This document shows positions 8,483 through 17,506 of a stretch of DNA of 64,000 nt, in pieces; positions within the stretch are counted from its first letter, which is position 1, and every line of letters starts with the position of its first letter. This stretch comes from Paraglaciecola sp. L3A3 (GTDB taxonomy: Bacteria > Pseudomonadota > Gammaproteobacteria > Enterobacterales > Alteromonadaceae). Location: positions 3,765,501-3,829,500 of the forward strand of contig NZ_CP047023.1 in NCBI RefSeq assembly GCF_009796765.1. The letters run 5' to 3'. A program made the translations under genes and the position numbers. The notes beneath the pieces were generated by a model. It ran no database searches. It worked only from the letters and a program-made list of their open reading frames with translations, and was not told where the DNA came from.

Positions 8483-9412
8483 GTGATTGAGTCTTATCGT
8501 AAAGCAGCAGTTGAGTCTGCAATGTCTACTAACAGTGCACGGAATTCATTTCCACATTGGTCTGAGTCAATATCGAAGATTACTAATGACAGGCTCTCCG
8601 GTGAAATTATTTTTAATTTGGGTGATCACCTGAGGGAAATTTTTGGCACTTCATCACAAGGGAATACTCGAGTAGGTGAAAATACTAATTCAAGCGTTTC
8701 TGCGGGAGGAGCGGCATGGGAAAGTTTAGTATGTTGGTATTTAAACCTTTGTTTAATAGGCAGTAATGTTGTTGTCATAAAAAGTAAAAAGGATCTTTTA
8801 CCCCGTTTTGTAACTGATGCAATAGCCGTCAAATATAATAACTTTAAGTCCAATACCGAAGCCGACTTAATCTATATTGCTTTTCCAAATGTATTGGATT
8901 GGCCAGAAAAGAACGAAAGGGAGCTATTTTCACAATATTTCGACCGTGTTTTGTCAACGGCGTTTGCTATGAAAGATATATCAATTGGTATTATCCAAAC
9001 CAAGACCAATTGGAATGATAATGCACAGATTCCAATGCTTTGGGATATGGTTTACTCGGCGAAAGGATTTGGTAGGAATGTCAGTGTCGGATCGAAGGGA
9101 CGGTCAATAGAATCATTTGCAAGTTTCACATACTCATTTGTCACAGTACCATCGCAAAAAGACGTCGATAAAAACTATAAAGTGACAAGCACAGCAGTTA
9201 ACAGAGTCAGGAACATAAGTGGAGGTAACTATTGGGGATTACCTACCAAAAACGGTGTAGCAGACTCGCTAAATGAATTCATTGGCCGGAATTTAAGTGA
9301 TTATGTCCAAGGGTCAGATCTAATAGGCTGGCTTGATCAGCAAGTTGCCCTTTTAGATGGTGATTATTCATATTTTGGACTGCATTCAAAATATAAATTA
9401 CCTAAATCTTAA
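8483..9412 (+). CDS. Probable restriction endonuclease-like protein
   Basis: A 309-residue protein starting at GTG 8483, chosen because AAGGGA lies five bases upstream. The middle of the protein has the look of a PD-(D/E)XK nuclease core: TEADLIYIAFP (about 131-141) supplies an acidic Asp after a beta strand, and IGIIQTKTNWND (about 168-179) would be the (D/E)XK strand with Gln in place of the acidic residue. No recognised family name can be given. It is divergent from a C5 methyltransferase, which is the classic arrangement of a type II restriction-modification pair, and it interrupts an otherwise co-directional minus-strand defence operon. Function is inferred from these two lines only; it could be an unrelated defence accessory. 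Confidence 0.5.
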   Translation: MIESYRKAAVESAMSTNSARNSFPHWSESISKITNDRLSGEIIFNLGDHLREIFGTSSQGNTRVGENTNSSVSAGGAAWESLVCWYLNLCLIGSNVVVIKSKKDLLPRFVTDAIAVKYNNFKSNTEADLIYIAFPNVLDWPEKNERELFSQYFDRVLSTAFAMKDISIGIIQTKTNWNDNAQIPMLWDMVYSAKGFGRNVSVGSKGRSIESFASFTYSFVTVPSQKDVDKNYKVTSTAVNRVRNISGGNYWGLPTKNGVADSLNEFIGRNLSDYVQGSDLIGWLDQQVALLDGDYSYFGLHSKYKLPKS

Positions 9413-9523
9413 GTCGATAATGGCAACTATGATATCAAAATCCAGATATTCTCGGCATACCAAAAATAAATTTTTCTCATGCTGCTGTTAAATTTATCGA
9501 TATAGGTATTAGCTGGCTAAGCC

Positions 9524-9554
9524 GTAACTGCTAACTCAAGCTAAGAGCAGTTAC
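9524..9554. other. Inverted repeat between converging defence genes
   Basis: GTAACTGCT pairs with AGCAGTTAC across a 13-base loop. It lies between the ends of the nuclease-like and NERD-helicase genes and could act as a transcription end or mRNA stabiliser, though no U tract follows. Confidence 0.35.
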
Positions 9555-9646
9555 ATAAATGTTGTAAAGTAAATATTTAGCTAATGAAGCACGGTGTCAA
9601 CATAGTGTGAATAATTGAGCAAATAAGTATCACAACATGACATGAT

Positions 9647-11299
9647 TCATTCCAGAGTACTCAGCAGGCCAGATAGCCAAAGTTCAGCCTCTTCGTTAGG
9701 AGTAATTATGTCAAGTCTGGCTGTTGCTCGCGTGAAGGCAACGTACAAGTCTTCTTTTGTTAGAGCTTGATTCTTCCCGGGCTCGTCAGCGTGAATAAAG
9801 ACTACATGTCGAGCCTCTAAGCCCTTGAATGATTTGATCGTCGAATATAAAACAAAACCCGGTTCACCAAGCTTGCTAATATCTTCTGTTAAGTTGAGGC
9901 CGTAAGCCTTTCTAGAAGTATCCATGCATGAGTTTTCTAACTTGTATGGGGAAAGAATCACCGCACCACCATCTGCACTCAATTCATTTACTAGATACCA
10001 AGCCTTTTGTGCCATAGAATCAATTTTGCAAATACTAACATGGGGTACTTCACCGTTAGGTACACCAGGCATAGGTTTAACCGCACCACTGCAAACTTTA
10101 TTAGTAGCTGCGTTAATTCGTTCTGTGTTCCTACAGTTGTGGTAAAGACGGAACGTCACTTCAGCACCTAATGTCTCGTTGGTACCTTGCCCGTATAAGT
10201 CCTGCTTATTATCTCCAAAGTAAAGCCATTGGGAATTATCATTAAGTAATTCATATAAAGCAAAAATCCTTTCATCACCAAAATCCTGCCCCTCATCAAT
10301 AATGATGGCATCATATTTAGCATCTTCACTATGAAAAGAATCCATTACTCTTTCAGGTAATACAGTAGAATAGAAATCTGATGCACCACTACCAGAATGA
10401 TCATCAACGAGGTTCCAAAATAATGAATCGATGCTAAAAATAGCACTCGCCATATCGGGGTGTTTAAGTCTTAAGCTCTCTGCCAACTTCTTATTAAAAC
10501 ATACGAAGATTGCTTTTTTTTCTTCTTCTAGCAAAGCTGACAACTTCCAAAACGCAAGTAATGTCTTACCTGAGCCTGCAGGTCCAATAATTGCAACTCG
10601 TGGTAATTCAAATGCCCCGCGCAATGCGGCAAACTGTTGACGAGTAAGCTCTTCAATATCATCTTCATCTTCATTAGCATCTAACTCCGTATCAACTTTA
10701 ACCACACGAAAACGTTGATTAGTTAGAATTTTAGCCGTATCACTAGCTAATTCTCGGCTGAATTTTTTACCTGCATTCTCGCTTCCTTTTGATAATAATG
10801 CTTCCCTAATTGCTCCACCTAATTGATGCATTCGATTTTTAGTTATAAGAGTGGAATCATCATATAGGTCTATTTTACCTTCAACTTCTCCATTTGGGTA
10901 AACCACTATCCATGCATGTAAACCAGGAAATGCATAACTTTCACCTATAGATAGCTCATCTTTTACTACCTTAGTAAGCGTATGTAAATTTCGATTTGCT
11001 TGTTCAGGAGGAGATTCTTTCAACTTTATTTCACGACCACTAAAGTCTCGCCTGTACCATGATCCATCTTCGCCAACATATACTGACTTTGAACCCTTAA
11101 CCTCAACAACAGCTAAGCCTAAATTTGGTGCTAAAATCACAAAATCAGCTTCTCCATCTTTAACAGGACCAAATCCATCTTTCAATGCCCAAGCAACACT
11201 ACAGATCACAATCCAACTATCAGGTAACTGCTTAGACAATTGCCTACGGACTTCCCTTTCCCACTTATCTGATGGAACAGGCCCAATTAATCGTGGCAT
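9647..11299 (-). CDS. NERD-domain UvrD/Rep-like helicase
   Basis: About 550 residues. The N-terminus (about 10-130) is a nuclease-related NERD domain with EADFVIL (about 50-56) and VVEVKGSK (about 65-72), the D..ExK arrangement of PD-(D/E)XK nucleases. A superfamily-1 helicase follows: Walker A GPAGSGKT (about 240), Walker B IIIDEGQDF (about 333), KSFKGLEA (about 490) and VAFTRA (about 520). ATG 11299 is preferred over TTG 11305, with AGGAG upstream. It begins 21 bases after the stop of the giant helicase gene, so the two form one operon. NERD helicases occur in several phage-defence operons; here it may be the third component of a Druantia-like system. Domains firm, system role inferred. Confidence 0.8.
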   Translation of the reverse strand: MPRLIGPVPSDKWEREVRRQLSKQLPDSWIVICSVAWALKDGFGPVKDGEADFVILAPNLGLAVVEVKGSKSVYVGEDGSWYRRDFSGREIKLKESPPEQANRNLHTLTKVVKDELSIGESYAFPGLHAWIVVYPNGEVEGKIDLYDDSTLITKNRMHQLGGAIREALLSKGSENAGKKFSRELASDTAKILTNQRFRVVKVDTELDANEDEDDIEELTRQQFAALRGAFELPRVAIIGPAGSGKTLLAFWKLSALLEEEKKAIFVCFNKKLAESLRLKHPDMASAIFSIDSLFWNLVDDHSGSGASDFYSTVLPERVMDSFHSEDAKYDAIIIDEGQDFGDERIFALYELLNDNSQWLYFGDNKQDLYGQGTNETLGAEVTFRLYHNCRNTERINAATNKVCSGAVKPMPGVPNGEVPHVSICKIDSMAQKAWYLVNELSADGGAVILSPYKLENSCMDTSRKAYGLNLTEDISKLGEPGFVLYSTIKSFKGLEARHVVFIHADEPGKNQALTKEDLYVAFTRATARLDIITPNEEAELWLSGLLSTLE

Positions 11300-11320
11300 A
11301 AACAACTACTCCTATATTTT

Positions 11321-14300
11321 TTAATTGGCCACAGCCAGCACTTTTAAACTCGACCATTGATTTTTAATCAATGGATCTTTACCTCTTGGTTTCACTCGTG
11401 TATTGCCAGGAAGAACCTGCACCTTAACAATAAAAGGGTCTATACCATCTTTTGCAACTATGTAAGTTCCTTTCTGAATAGACCAGACATCTTGCTCTAG
11501 CATTCTTTTCCAAGTCTCTCCTTCATAATCAAAAAGGCTTCCTATCTCTATTTCAGGTATTGATTGATTCTGATTACCACAGATACCCTCACTAAAAAAA
11601 CTGATCTCATATTCTGGAAATAAAGATGGGTGGTTCCTAACCCATGACATTCTTCGAGTAAGATTAAATGAATCCAAAAGTCTTACATTTTTGACATAAG
11701 CTTGCTTTCTAGCGAAGGTAATAATAGATTTCGAAACTTCATCTCTCATCTGATGATCAAGTTGCCAGAGTGGGTGGGCAACTATATTCAAAATTTCCCC
11801 ATCTTCAGAAATCCAGCCGTGTAGATAAGAACCATCGGTTATTGGAATAATGTTTCCATCACCAAATGCCGAACAATAATTTTTAGCGATTTCAGCAAAT
11901 TCTTCCTGCGAGCTTTCCAGACCAAGCCCCCAATCTTCAAAATATGGCGTTACACCGGGTATATAGGCAGAGTCACGTATTACCGATAGTAACTCTAAGC
12001 CAAGCCGCCAATCTATTAATGGATGTAAATGGCGATTACGGAAGCCCTTCAGGAGTAAATTAGGACTTCTCCATTCTTGCCCAAGAGTTTGAGCACGTTT
12101 GCATTCATCACGTAAAAATCGCCCCAATTTAGAAAATTTATCGTGATTAATTGGATCAATACAACCCGCGATTAATTCAGACCAGTTCTTATTTGCCCAA
12201 TTTACTAAGCCCGAGCCATTGGGGTGTTCATCTGATAGGTAGAGCTCGGCACCTTCATTGATATCATGCTTATATTTATGAACAGATGCGATTTCTATAT
12301 CTAGTGAATCAACATCAAGTTCCAGAGCAATCGCTCTTTGTAGAATAGTGGCAGTAGAAAACCATGCAGCTTTTCGGCAAGCAACCTCTTTAGGTTTATC
12401 AAAGAAGCATAGCCCAGGACGATCAAGTAACCTTATACTCAAAAGGTCAGTAGTCTTAGATGCAGCAAGTGACGCATGTATATCATTACTTTTAGGGTTT
12501 TCAACCCACATTGGAGCATTAAGCCACTGGCCATTGGGTGTTTGAAATGTATCCAACTTTTCAAAAGAAAAAGGGGATAAATTTGCGCTTTGAGTAATTC
12601 TGTATACCTTTTGCTGATGAGCGAAATTTAAAAAAGCACCTCTATTAGGATCTTTATTTATATCTTTTATCGCTTCTGAAGCAACAAAAGATACAGATCC
12701 TGAGCCACCATTTGATTGGCCTGAACCTGCAGGTTTACTGAGATTAAAGTCTGTCATGAAGCCATTAGGAACAACGGCCAAATAAGCACTCGCATTATCT
12801 GAACCACATGTCGAACATTGTTGGAAAGGCTCTCTACCTTGAACATCTTCAAGGTTAACTGGAACAACACTCAGGTTTCTACATTCACGGCAAAAAACTT
12901 GCCAAGTAGTTTCACCAACAGGATCGGCATACGATGTCCATTGATTTGTTTTTCGATGCTTAATTGGCCCAACAATCCCTATAGGTGTTAAGAGACGCTT
13001 ATCCCATACTCTCTCTGAGCCAGGAGCATAGTCTGTAATGGCCTGCTCAATAGAGCGATCCAATGTTTTCGCTTCTTTAGACCGTCCTTCTCCGCTTGGT
13101 AACCCAAAGTGCAGATTTCTAACCATCGTAGGCATACCATACATGGGCAGTACACCAGCATCAGCTAATGCATTAGCTAAACCACGTGATTTATCTTGTT
13201 CACTTTTAACAACAGTATCTAAACGCTTAATCATTGCAATATTATCAATTAGCGACTCTGCTTTTATAGATGTTCCTCGAGTGACAACCTCAGCAATCTG
13301 TAAGATGGTTTTCTTATTATTCTCTAACCATACTGCTACATTACTTCGTCTATCACCTACATTATCGATATAGTCTTGTACAATCCCCATTTCACCATGG
13401 GTATCCGGTTGAGAATTAAAAGCAGTCCAAGTTAAGCCCACGGCTTGAAATACACGACGTAAAACTTCTTTATTAAAGAGTCTTTCCGCTAAAATATTTT
13501 GATCTTCACTGACCGAAACACTAGGTTGAGGGGGAATACCACTGGTCATTTCTTCTGGATGTTCAAAGTGGATACGATCATGAGTTTGACCTCGACAATA
13601 GGTCAACGCCGCAGAGAATGCTTGCTTCTTTCGGCCTGCGCGACCCGCTCGTTGCTGATAATTAAAACGTTCAGGTGGCATATTAGCCTGAAAAACAGAT
13701 AGTAAAGATCCTATATCAACACCGACTTCCATCGTAGTAGTTACCGATAGTAAATCAATACTGTCGACTTTGCGGTTTATATTACGGGACACGACATCAT
13801 CTAGCTGCTCATCTTTAAAAAAGATATCTCTGAAATGTCGCTGCCTTTGCGCTTGATTATCAGTTTGACCTGTTAATTCCTCCGAATGAATGCGAAATGC
13901 AGATGAAGAATTTACAGATAAATTTGCATGATAATGCCCTATTTCTATTTGTTCAGCAGTTTTAATACCATTTGGTTCATTGGGTAGAATTGATGAACAT
14001 CTGGCACAAACACCACCGGATGAGTGCCAATGAATTTGAGTACAGTTATCACAAATCCACGGTTTATTATTTGGCTTAACATTTCGCACCCATAACTGGT
14101 CGAGTCTAACAATTCCCCAATGATGGCCTTCGCTGATGTGAGCATCACACACAGCAACTCTTAGCGATTCATAGTTTGTACCATTATGCTGTGCACATAT
14201 CTCTAAGTACCTTTTGACTCGCTTTTGGACAATCTGTCGTGACTTATCATTCGGCTGATCTATTTTCCATTCAGTTCTAGGTCCATTTTGGTCATACTCA

Positions 14301-17300
14301 TATGGAACCGTAAAGTACTCTTCCGTGAGAATACGTAAAACACTCTCAGCAATATTTCTGAAAACATCTGATGGTATACCTGCGGGGCCAGCTTTATTGA
14401 ACTTGGATGAAAGAGCAAGGTGACCGAAACCTTTAGACTCTAAGTTATAAAGCAGGCGACCAGAGATCGCCTTCCAAGCCTTTTTCCTTAGTGTGGAATC
14501 CATTTTATTAATCAAGAAATTCTTTTTTTCCTCGGTCAGATTATTAGCTAGTAAAGCCTTATCAAAATCAATAAGATCTACCCAACCAAAAGACTGTCCA
14601 TGCCTTGATTGGAAGTACTTTACATCAACACCCGAACCAGCAGGATTAACACCAAGTTCGAGCATTCTTTGCCAAATTATAGGAACATCCAGTTTATCCT
14701 GACTTACAGGGTGCAAGAATGAATCTAACCGAACATAACCAGATTTATAGTTAAGGATTATTTCTACATTAGATTTAGCATCTAATGTAGCGCGATTAGG
14801 TTTTTTGATGACTAATTCAGCATCACTTAAAAAGGAGAGCAACTCATCTTCAATATCAATGTTATTTTCAAGAAGTCGGTCAATTTCCTCGTCTTTACCT
14901 TCTATAACGCACTCTAAAATTTCTTTCTTGATTTCTTCTACAAAGCCAACAGAGCGATGACGTATTTCATCAAGAATGAAATACTGTAACAAGCTATCCC
15001 ATTGACCAGATTCAACTCCATGAGCTAATTTAGCGGCGGCTTGTCGGCTATCAGAAAAGGCAACGAGCTTTCTAAAATCATTAGGGAGTACAGACATCAA
15101 ATGCTTTGCAAGTAATAAAGACATTTGATCTAAACCTGTTGCAAATGCCCTAATAGGAGATGGCTTCCCCCCCTTCCTTTCAGAATAGCTTGTATAGCAA
15201 GACGGGCACATCTGTGGCATTGCAGGTAATTGAAATTCATTTTCCCAATGAGGATCATGATCATCAACACTAAACCATAGGCATTTAGTTTGTTTCGGGT
15301 TATCAACTCCCACCTCGACAATTCCTGTATACGGGTCAATTGAAGCTTTTTCCCATGCAGCGGGTGCAGCTTTAACTGGCTTACCAACACGTCCCTCTAG
15401 ACCTGTTCGCTCGACAGAACCCTGATCCCAAGTCAAGCCATCCACATTTGGATATTCATCTGGTACTAAATAAACAACACCTAAATTCTTATAACTTTGT
15501 GCATCAGTGCGACCTTGCGGTGCAGCTTCTGGTATGCCTTCAATGGTTGAAGGTAGAGTTGCAAGTTCATATTTAGTCCCCTTCACCCCGCCAGCATGCA
15601 TTTTATAACCAGCTAATAATTGAGTGCCGCAACATTCGCAATAAAGAACTTCTAATACTCGTTTACCTTCAAAAACTAATCTTGATTCGGGTAATAGCTT
15701 ACCAACTCTACGTTTGCTATCTTTTTGGTCTTTAATATCAGCAGTAGCCCAAAGTCCATCAATGTTCTTAGTCATCCAATGAAAACGCAGTCTAGGTAAA
15801 ATAAAGTTTGTAAAACCCTGTCCTTTATTTTGAAGGGTTGTGGCCTGTCCTAAAGCATAAAACAGTCCCCTTATTGCAACGCTTTGCTCTTTATACGAGA
15901 TGTTACGGAAGCAAATAGACTTTAGCTTCTTCAGAGTTATAGAGGTGAACCTATTACTCTTTTTACTAAAAAAACTATAAGCAATAGCTTCCATATTTTT
16001 AGTAGTGATAAGTTCATTTATAAGCTCTTTTACACGTTCACTTTCAACTTCATTTCCACTTTCAACTGTCTCTCCTAAATTTATTGAAGCCATATCGACA
16101 TTTTCTGAAAAGTCATGTGCTTGTCCATCTGCTGGATACATAGACTCACCACTTTCAATATGAAAGCGTTGTTTTGCCTCGATTGGCGTCAAACCAAACA
16201 TTCCACCTAGGAAATTATATGACTCTTCATCTTCTCCTAAGGAAGCACTAGACGCTAAAATCTGGAGTTGCTTGCTATCTGCAGACAAGCCAAGCCTATC
16301 CATCAATAATCTGAGTAGATAACCTACTTCTGTGCCCGACGAACCACGATATAGATGCAATTCATCTACAACTAGTTGGAAGACATGATTTTCTCTATCC
16401 TCTTCCAACCACTTCTTAGTCGCTTCAAAAATTTGAGAATCGGCTCGATCATTAGCTATAGTTTTATCTTCATGACGCATTAGCATAATAGATAACATAC
16501 TTACATTGGTAATGAGTAAATCAGGTGGTGTGTCTTGCATTTCCCAACGATGGAACATTTCGCAGGAGTCCACTTCCATTCTCGGAATAAAATCTTGCTG
16601 ATCTTGTAAGGTAACTAGCTCTTTTTCTTTTGTTTTTATTTTTTCCTTATTGCCTTCTTGCTTAGCCTTTTCTAGTTCATTATTAGCATTCTTTAACTGC
16701 TCTTTGTATTCTTCATATTCACTATGTGCCTGCGTAATTTTTTTAGTAAGTTCTGATCTTTTAGCTGTATTGGCTTTCCCATCCTCTTTGCAAGGATGCC
16801 CTGATACTGGAGTTGAGCCGTTGTATCGACCAAATCGAATTCGGTTCCCCTCTAAAGCATCATCCATAGCATTGAGTGACTCTTTAGCATCCAAAGCTGA
16901 TCTCAACCTTGAAATTTGATCTTCAACTAAAGCATTCATTGGATAGAGCAATAACGCACGAACTGCTGGGGTTCGTGTCTCTTTTCGTAGCAACTTCCTA
17001 CTACTATCCCATTTAATGCTATTTCCCCAGGTTTTATTTGGATCTTGTGGAGGTTTCCAGCTTCCTTTAGCTTCTTTAATAATGGATGCCAATACTGGCA
17101 GCAGGAAAGCTTCAGTCTTACCAGAGCCCGTTCCAGTAACAACCACGCAATGTTTTCGTTCTTGAGCCAATGCTTTTTGTAACATTACTTGTTGATGTTG
17201 ATATAAATTTATATTTTTCGGTATAAGAGATGCACTTGCGACCTGAACAAAAGAACTAATAGTCTCTAGTGATAAAGCTGGTAAATCTTTTGTATTTAAC

Positions 17301-17506
17301 TCTTCTAATTTTTTTCCGGATTTATAAACAGGTAACACTTCAACATAAGGTTCTTGGAAAAAAACACCCGGAGAATCTAACAAACTCTGACGATCTTCCT
17401 CAAATGACTTGGAGTTTGTACCAAATGCGGACTTAACATATTTTTTTAAATGATCTTGAATATTTTCCCAAGCGCCAATTGGGTCGTTATCTATACGAAC
17501 TGACAT
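11321..17506 (-). CDS. druE: Giant DUF1998-type DEAD/DEAH helicase, DruE-like
   Basis: A 2061-residue superfamily-2 helicase. Walker A VVTGTGSGKT is at 122-131, motif II VVDELH at 379-384 and motif III ASSAS at about 418-422. The C-terminal helicase lobe has MEVGVDIGS and QQRAGRAGR (about 1285-1295). A coiled-coil insert rich in Lys/Glu spans about 250-305 inside lobe 1. Several Cys pairs suggest zinc sites: YCECCG, MCPSCY, ICDNC...CARC and FCREC...CSTCG. A DUF1998-like segment with YLSDEHPNGSGLV lies near 1755. This size and layout match DruE, the shared large helicase of Druantia anti-phage systems; DISARM DrmA/DrmB is a more distant alternative. It overlaps the upstream gene by 16 bases, implying coupled translation. 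Confidence 0.8.
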   Translation of the reverse strand: MSVRIDNDPIGAWENIQDHLKKYVKSAFGTNSKSFEEDRQSLLDSPGVFFQEPYVEVLPVYKSGKKLEELNTKDLPALSLETISSFVQVASASLIPKNINLYQHQQVMLQKALAQERKHCVVVTGTGSGKTEAFLLPVLASIIKEAKGSWKPPQDPNKTWGNSIKWDSSRKLLRKETRTPAVRALLLYPMNALVEDQISRLRSALDAKESLNAMDDALEGNRIRFGRYNGSTPVSGHPCKEDGKANTAKRSELTKKITQAHSEYEEYKEQLKNANNELEKAKQEGNKEKIKTKEKELVTLQDQQDFIPRMEVDSCEMFHRWEMQDTPPDLLITNVSMLSIMLMRHEDKTIANDRADSQIFEATKKWLEEDRENHVFQLVVDELHLYRGSSGTEVGYLLRLLMDRLGLSADSKQLQILASSASLGEDEESYNFLGGMFGLTPIEAKQRFHIESGESMYPADGQAHDFSENVDMASINLGETVESGNEVESERVKELINELITTKNMEAIAYSFFSKKSNRFTSITLKKLKSICFRNISYKEQSVAIRGLFYALGQATTLQNKGQGFTNFILPRLRFHWMTKNIDGLWATADIKDQKDSKRRVGKLLPESRLVFEGKRVLEVLYCECCGTQLLAGYKMHAGGVKGTKYELATLPSTIEGIPEAAPQGRTDAQSYKNLGVVYLVPDEYPNVDGLTWDQGSVERTGLEGRVGKPVKAAPAAWEKASIDPYTGIVEVGVDNPKQTKCLWFSVDDHDPHWENEFQLPAMPQMCPSCYTSYSERKGGKPSPIRAFATGLDQMSLLLAKHLMSVLPNDFRKLVAFSDSRQAAAKLAHGVESGQWDSLLQYFILDEIRHRSVGFVEEIKKEILECVIEGKDEEIDRLLENNIDIEDELLSFLSDAELVIKKPNRATLDAKSNVEIILNYKSGYVRLDSFLHPVSQDKLDVPIIWQRMLELGVNPAGSGVDVKYFQSRHGQSFGWVDLIDFDKALLANNLTEEKKNFLINKMDSTLRKKAWKAISGRLLYNLESKGFGHLALSSKFNKAGPAGIPSDVFRNIAESVLRILTEEYFTVPYEYDQNGPRTEWKIDQPNDKSRQIVQKRVKRYLEICAQHNGTNYESLRVAVCDAHISEGHHWGIVRLDQLWVRNVKPNNKPWICDNCTQIHWHSSGGVCARCSSILPNEPNGIKTAEQIEIGHYHANLSVNSSSAFRIHSEELTGQTDNQAQRQRHFRDIFFKDEQLDDVVSRNINRKVDSIDLLSVTTTMEVGVDIGSLLSVFQANMPPERFNYQQRAGRAGRKKQAFSAALTYCRGQTHDRIHFEHPEEMTSGIPPQPSVSVSEDQNILAERLFNKEVLRRVFQAVGLTWTAFNSQPDTHGEMGIVQDYIDNVGDRRSNVAVWLENNKKTILQIAEVVTRGTSIKAESLIDNIAMIKRLDTVVKSEQDKSRGLANALADAGVLPMYGMPTMVRNLHFGLPSGEGRSKEAKTLDRSIEQAITDYAPGSERVWDKRLLTPIGIVGPIKHRKTNQWTSYADPVGETTWQVFCRECRNLSVVPVNLEDVQGREPFQQCSTCGSDNASAYLAVVPNGFMTDFNLSKPAGSGQSNGGSGSVSFVASEAIKDINKDPNRGAFLNFAHQQKVYRITQSANLSPFSFEKLDTFQTPNGQWLNAPMWVENPKSNDIHASLAASKTTDLLSIRLLDRPGLCFFDKPKEVACRKAAWFSTATILQRAIALELDVDSLDIEIASVHKYKHDINEGAELYLSDEHPNGSGLVNWANKNWSELIAGCIDPINHDKFSKLGRFLRDECKRAQTLGQEWRSPNLLLKGFRNRHLHPLIDWRLGLELLSVIRDSAYIPGVTPYFEDWGLGLESSQEEFAEIAKNYCSAFGDGNIIPITDGSYLHGWISEDGEILNIVAHPLWQLDHQMRDEVSKSIITFARKQAYVKNVRLLDSFNLTRRMSWVRNHPSLFPEYEISFFSEGICGNQNQSIPEIEIGSLFDYEGETWKRMLEQDVWSIQKGTYIVAKDGIDPFIVKVQVLPGNTRVKPRGKDPLIKNQWSSLKVLAVAN

